From an uncultured Acidobacteriota bacterium (GTDB taxonomy: Bacteria; Acidobacteriota; Vicinamibacteria; Fen-336): a stretch of 64,000 bases of DNA. The stretch lies in contig CADEEV010000002.1 in the NCBI GenBank assembly GCA_902826455.1, positions 62,001-126,000 of the forward strand, written 5' to 3'. How positions within the stretch are numbered: position 1 is the stretch's first letter; each line of letters starts with the position of its first letter. This document shows, one piece after another, positions 61,292 through 64,000 of the stretch. The notes beneath the pieces were generated by a model. It was not told the origin of the DNA and ran no database searches. It worked only from the letters and a program-made list of their open reading frames with translations. The position numbers were made by a program, and so were the translations under genes.

Positions 61292-63196
61292 ATGACCCTG
61301 GAACGACCGACCCCCGTCGCGGAGTTCACGCTCAAAGCCATCGTCGCCGGCGTCGTTCTCGGCATCGTCTTCGGCGCGGCGAACGCGTACCTGGGCTTGC
61401 GCGTGGGCATGACGGTGTCGGCCTCGATTCCTGCCGCCGTCCTGACGGTCGCGCTGTTCCGCCTGTCGGGCTCGAAGGGCACGATCCTCGAGGCCAACCT
61501 CTCGCAGACGATCGGCTCGGCCTCGACGTCGCTCTCGACCGGCACAATCTTCACGATCCCGGCGCTGTTCCTCTGGGGGATGGCGCCGCCGTACCTGCAG
61601 GTCGTCGTGCTGTGCTTCCTGGGCGGCGTGCTCGGCCTCTCGGCCATGATCCCGCTGCGGCGCCTGCTGATCGTGGACGCCGCCGACGAGCTGCCGTATC
61701 CGGAAGGCACGGCCTGCGCCGAGGTCCTGCGCGCGACCGCGGCCGGCGCCTCGGGCAGCGAGTGGATCTTCCGGGGCATGGTCGTGGGCGCGGCCGTGAA
61801 GCTGCTGATCGCGCTGGTCTTCCTGGTTCCGAGCGAGATCGGCATGGCGCTGCCCGTGCTGCCGAAGGCCGAGCTCGCCCTCGAGATCGCCCCCGCGCTG
61901 CTCGGCGTGGGCTTCATCCTCGGCTACCGCATGGGCGGCATCTGCGTCGCGGGCTCGATCATCTCGTCGCTGGCGCTGACGCCGCTCATCGCCTGGATCG
62001 GCGCCGGCCTCACGACGCCGCTGTATCCCGAGACGACGCGGCTCGTCTCCGAGATGGACGCCGGCGCCATCTGGTCGCGCTACGTCCGCTACATCGGCGC
62101 GGGCGCCGTCGCGACGGCCGGCATCCTCACCGTGCTGCGCGGCCTGCCCACGATGGCCCAGGCCTTCATGGCCGTCGCGAAGGGCGTGCGCAGCGGCGGG
62201 GCCGGCACCGGCGGCTCGGACGCGAAGGGCGGCTTCCTGAGCGGCCCGCCCCAGACCGACCGCGACCTGCCGGGCGCCTTCGTGATCGGCGGGATCATCT
62301 TCGTGGTGGCCACGGCCGCCCTCGTGCCGGGCGTCTTCGCCGGCGGCATGGGCCCGCTGCAGCGCGCCGTCTGCGCCGCAGGCGTCGGCTTCTTCGGCGT
62401 GCTGTTCGTGGCAGTGGCCGCGCGCATCGTCGGCATCGTCGGCGTCTCGTCGCAGCCCACGTCGGGCATCGCGCTGGTCACGCTCCTCGGCGTGGCCTCG
62501 ATCTTTGCCGCCGCCGGTTGGACGGAGCCGGGCGCGCGCGCGGCCGTGCTCACGGTCGGCACGATCGTGGCCATCGCGGCGTCCAAGGCCGGCGACATCT
62601 CGCAGGATCTCAAGACCGGGTTCCTCGTCGGCGCGACGCCGGCGCGGCAGCAGTTCGGCCAGCTCATCGGCGCCGCGTTCGCCTGCTGGGCCGTGGCCGC
62701 CACCGTGATCCTGCTGGGCACCGCCTACGAGTTCGGCTCGAAGGAGATCCCGGCGCCTCAGGCGACATTGATGAAGACGATCATCGAAGGCGTGCTGGCC
62801 GGGCAGCTCCCGTGGGGACTCGTCCTGAGCGGCGCCGGCATCTCGATCGGGGCGATGCTGTGCGGCATCTCGGGCCTCGCCTTCGCGATCGGCGTCTACC
62901 TGCCGCTCGCGACGATGGCACCGCTGTTCGTCGGGGGCTGCGTGCGTGCCCTGACGCTGCGCGGCACGAAGGAGAGCAGCGATAGCGATCCGGGCGTCCT
63001 GGCCGCTTCGGGCCTCGTGGCGGGAGAGGGTCTGGCCGGAGTGCTCGTGGCCGGGCTGGTGGCCGCGAAGATCGCGCCGAAGTCGATCGATCCCCGGCTC
63101 GGCGGTCTCACGGGCGAGCTCGCCGCGACGGCGATCGTGCTCGCGGTCTGCTACTTCCTGTACGTCGCGGGCCGCGACGGCAAGCGCACCGCCTGA
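61292..63196 (+). CDS. OPT-family oligopeptide/metal-chelate transporter
   Basis: A 634-residue polytopic membrane protein with about 15-16 hydrophobic segments. It begins EFTLKAIVAGVVLGIVFGAA then NAYLGLRVGMTVSASIPAAV, the bacterial OPT (TIGR00733-like) start. Other family elements: LPYPEGTACAEVLRATAAG, ILGYRMGGICVAGSIISS, RYVRYIGAGAVATAGIL and KAGDISQDLKTGFLVGATPA. OPT proteins import small peptides or iron-siderophore/nicotianamine-like chelates by proton symport. No other transport gene is adjacent; the following gene begins 2 bp later. Confidence 0.93.
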   Translation: MTLERPTPVAEFTLKAIVAGVVLGIVFGAANAYLGLRVGMTVSASIPAAVLTVALFRLSGSKGTILEANLSQTIGSASTSLSTGTIFTIPALFLWGMAPPYLQVVVLCFLGGVLGLSAMIPLRRLLIVDAADELPYPEGTACAEVLRATAAGASGSEWIFRGMVVGAAVKLLIALVFLVPSEIGMALPVLPKAELALEIAPALLGVGFILGYRMGGICVAGSIISSLALTPLIAWIGAGLTTPLYPETTRLVSEMDAGAIWSRYVRYIGAGAVATAGILTVLRGLPTMAQAFMAVAKGVRSGGAGTGGSDAKGGFLSGPPQTDRDLPGAFVIGGIIFVVATAALVPGVFAGGMGPLQRAVCAAGVGFFGVLFVAVAARIVGIVGVSSQPTSGIALVTLLGVASIFAAAGWTEPGARAAVLTVGTIVAIAASKAGDISQDLKTGFLVGATPARQQFGQLIGAAFACWAVAATVILLGTAYEFGSKEIPAPQATLMKTIIEGVLAGQLPWGLVLSGAGISIGAMLCGISGLAFAIGVYLPLATMAPLFVGGCVRALTLRGTKESSDSDPGVLAASGLVAGEGLAGVLVAGLVAAKIAPKSIDPRLGGLTGELAATAIVLAVCYFLYVAGRDGKRTA

Positions 63197-63198
63197 CC

Positions 63199-63522
63199 GT
63201 GGCCCGAACTCCCCAGGCTCCGACCCACAAGCTCACGATCGACGGCATCGACTATTTCTGGAGCCAGCGCCACGAGTGGGCGGTCTGGGGCAAGGGCGTC
63301 CAGGCTGTCTCGTTCTCCGTGGCGCTCGTGCCGGGAAAGTCGCGCGAGCTGATCCTGGACCTGAGCTTCCGGGTCGAGGTCACGGACCGCAAGCCGACGG
63401 ACGCGAAGGTCGCGATCGCGGTCGAGGACGCGACGCGCGCTGCGCTCTCGGATGGCTGGAAACCCGACACGCGCGGCCGCGCGTTCCGCTACGAGATCAC
63501 CGAGCCGTACGAGGTGAACTAG
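63199..63522 (+). CDS. Small protein of unknown function (107 aa)
   Basis: A 107-residue soluble protein: HKLTIDGIDYFWSQRHEWAV near the start, then VSFSVALVPGKSRELILDLS and FRVEVTDRKPTDAKVAIAVE, ending GRAFRYEITEPYEVN. The predicted beta-rich fold and aromatic pairs suggest a small ligand-binding or structural domain; I do not recognise it. The start is GTG 63199, 2 bp after the OPT stop, so it is probably co-expressed with the transporter. It overlaps the convergent asparaginase gene by 4 bp. Confidence 0.75.
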   Translation: MARTPQAPTHKLTIDGIDYFWSQRHEWAVWGKGVQAVSFSVALVPGKSRELILDLSFRVEVTDRKPTDAKVAIAVEDATRAALSDGWKPDTRGRAFRYEITEPYEVN

Positions 63523-64000
63523 ATTCGTCGGGCGCTGGCCATGAACGGCGTGTTGCGGTGCGCGACGAAGGCACCGTCCGCCGTCAAAGCGATGAGCCCC
63601 GCGGCGCCGTTCACGCGATCGAGGTCGGCGATGACCGTGGCCGCAGCCTGCTCGCCGGTGCGGCCATCCGCGACGAGGTCGGCCAGGCGCTTCGCGCTGA
63701 GCAGCACCATCACGCGCTCCCCGACACCGGTCATCGACACGCCCACGCGCGGCGTGCAGTAGGTCCCGGCGCCGATCACCGGCGTGTCTCCGACGCGGCC
63801 CGGGTAGCACTGGCCGGTGCCACCGGTCGACGTGGCGGCGGCCAGCCGGCCCTGGCCGTCGAGGGCGACGCAGCCGACGGTGCCGAGTCGCCGCGGGTTC
63901 TCGGCCTTCCAGTCGGCGCCCATCGCCGCGTAGTCGAGGGCGACGTACTGGGCCTTCAGGTTCTCCTGCCAGTACGCGATCTTCGACGGCGTCGCAACTA
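63519..64000 (-). CDS. Isoaspartyl peptidase / L-asparaginase (Ntn hydrolase), C-terminal part
   Basis: The C-terminal 159 residues are present; the 5' part lies beyond the right edge. The autocleavage site and nucleophile Thr are in RLGTVGCVALDGQG, so the visible part is mainly the beta subunit. STGGTGQCYPGRVGDTPVIG followed by AGTYC is the substrate-binding signature of IaaA/ASRGL1 enzymes. The end DRVNGAAGLIALTADGAFVA is also typical. The family removes isoaspartyl dipeptides and asparagine. It is convergent with the small gene upstream of it in the window. Confidence 0.92.
   Translation of the reverse strand, partial: VATPSKIAYWQENLKAQYVALDYAAMGADWKAENPRRLGTVGCVALDGQGRLAAATSTGGTGQCYPGRVGDTPVIGAGTYCTPRVGVSMTGVGERVMVLLSAKRLADLVADGRTGEQAAATVIADLDRVNGAAGLIALTADGAFVAHRNTPFMASARRI

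Overview
The window is a stretch of very GC-rich, extremely gene-dense bacterial chromosome. It holds about 60 protein genes, two of them cut by the window edges. I see no rRNA, tRNA, CRISPR array, insertion sequence, prophage or plasmid gene. The largest gene-free interval is about 230 bp (6983-7212), and most neighbouring genes overlap by 1-4 bp at stop/start or by 3-38 bp tail to tail. Several families point to Acidobacteriota: two proteins resembling the acidobacterial VWFA-related family (20565-21500 and 46967-49147), an 'acidobacterial duplicated orphan permease' type FtsX protein (37455-39923), a fused mycobacterial-type 2-oxoglutarate dehydrogenase E2-E1 protein, and PATAN/DUF4388 proteins. 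The GC content would fit the Vicinamibacteria or Thermoanaerobaculia, but the class is inference.

Layout. 1-4418 (minus): the start of a lipoprotein sulfatase-like enzyme, then an autoregulated TetR - permease - ATPase - adaptor efflux operon. 4497-6982 (minus): a degenerate beta-lactamase-fold lipoprotein and an NCS2 purine permease. 7213-12296 (plus): Kgd and a coupled peptide-binding lipoprotein. 12293-15468 (minus): a YmdB-type phosphoesterase, histidine kinase and sigma-54 activator. 15486-20542: a GAF protein, then a stress cassette of FHA-GAF-PP2C phosphatase, Hsp20 and Lon. 20565-27463: VWA protein, DUF4126 protein, a PATAN-DnaJ-TPR protein, a DapB-like dehydrogenase, and a cNMP-PATAN regulator. 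27497-31520: an ABC-2 exporter divergent from a membrane diguanylate cyclase. 31521-37421: envelope lipoproteins, a MobB-like/MqnD-like/thioredoxin-like operon, a FEN-type nuclease and a HAD phosphatase. 37455-46921: ADOP permease, QueG, a nadA operon containing an unrecognised cysteine protein, TlpA, and a Rieske/GT2/radical-SAM set. 46967-55902: VWFA protein and a surface-glycan locus with an FkbH-ACP-GNAT module. 55903-63522: SecG, an amidohydrolase, two small proteins, the gap-pgk-tpiA glycolytic operon and an OPT transporter. 63519-64000: the C-terminal part of an isoaspartyl peptidase/asparaginase.

The most striking signal is regulatory. About 18 genes have a TANNNT-type -10 hexamer ending only 6-10 nt before the start codon, which predicts leaderless or nearly leaderless mRNAs. 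Three divergent pairs share physically overlapping -10 elements; in one case both genes fit in a 17-bp intergenic region. Non-canonical starts also recur: CTG in a CTGA stop/start overlap twice, and ATC once. Genes inside operons instead show Shine-Dalgarno motifs or stop/start overlaps.
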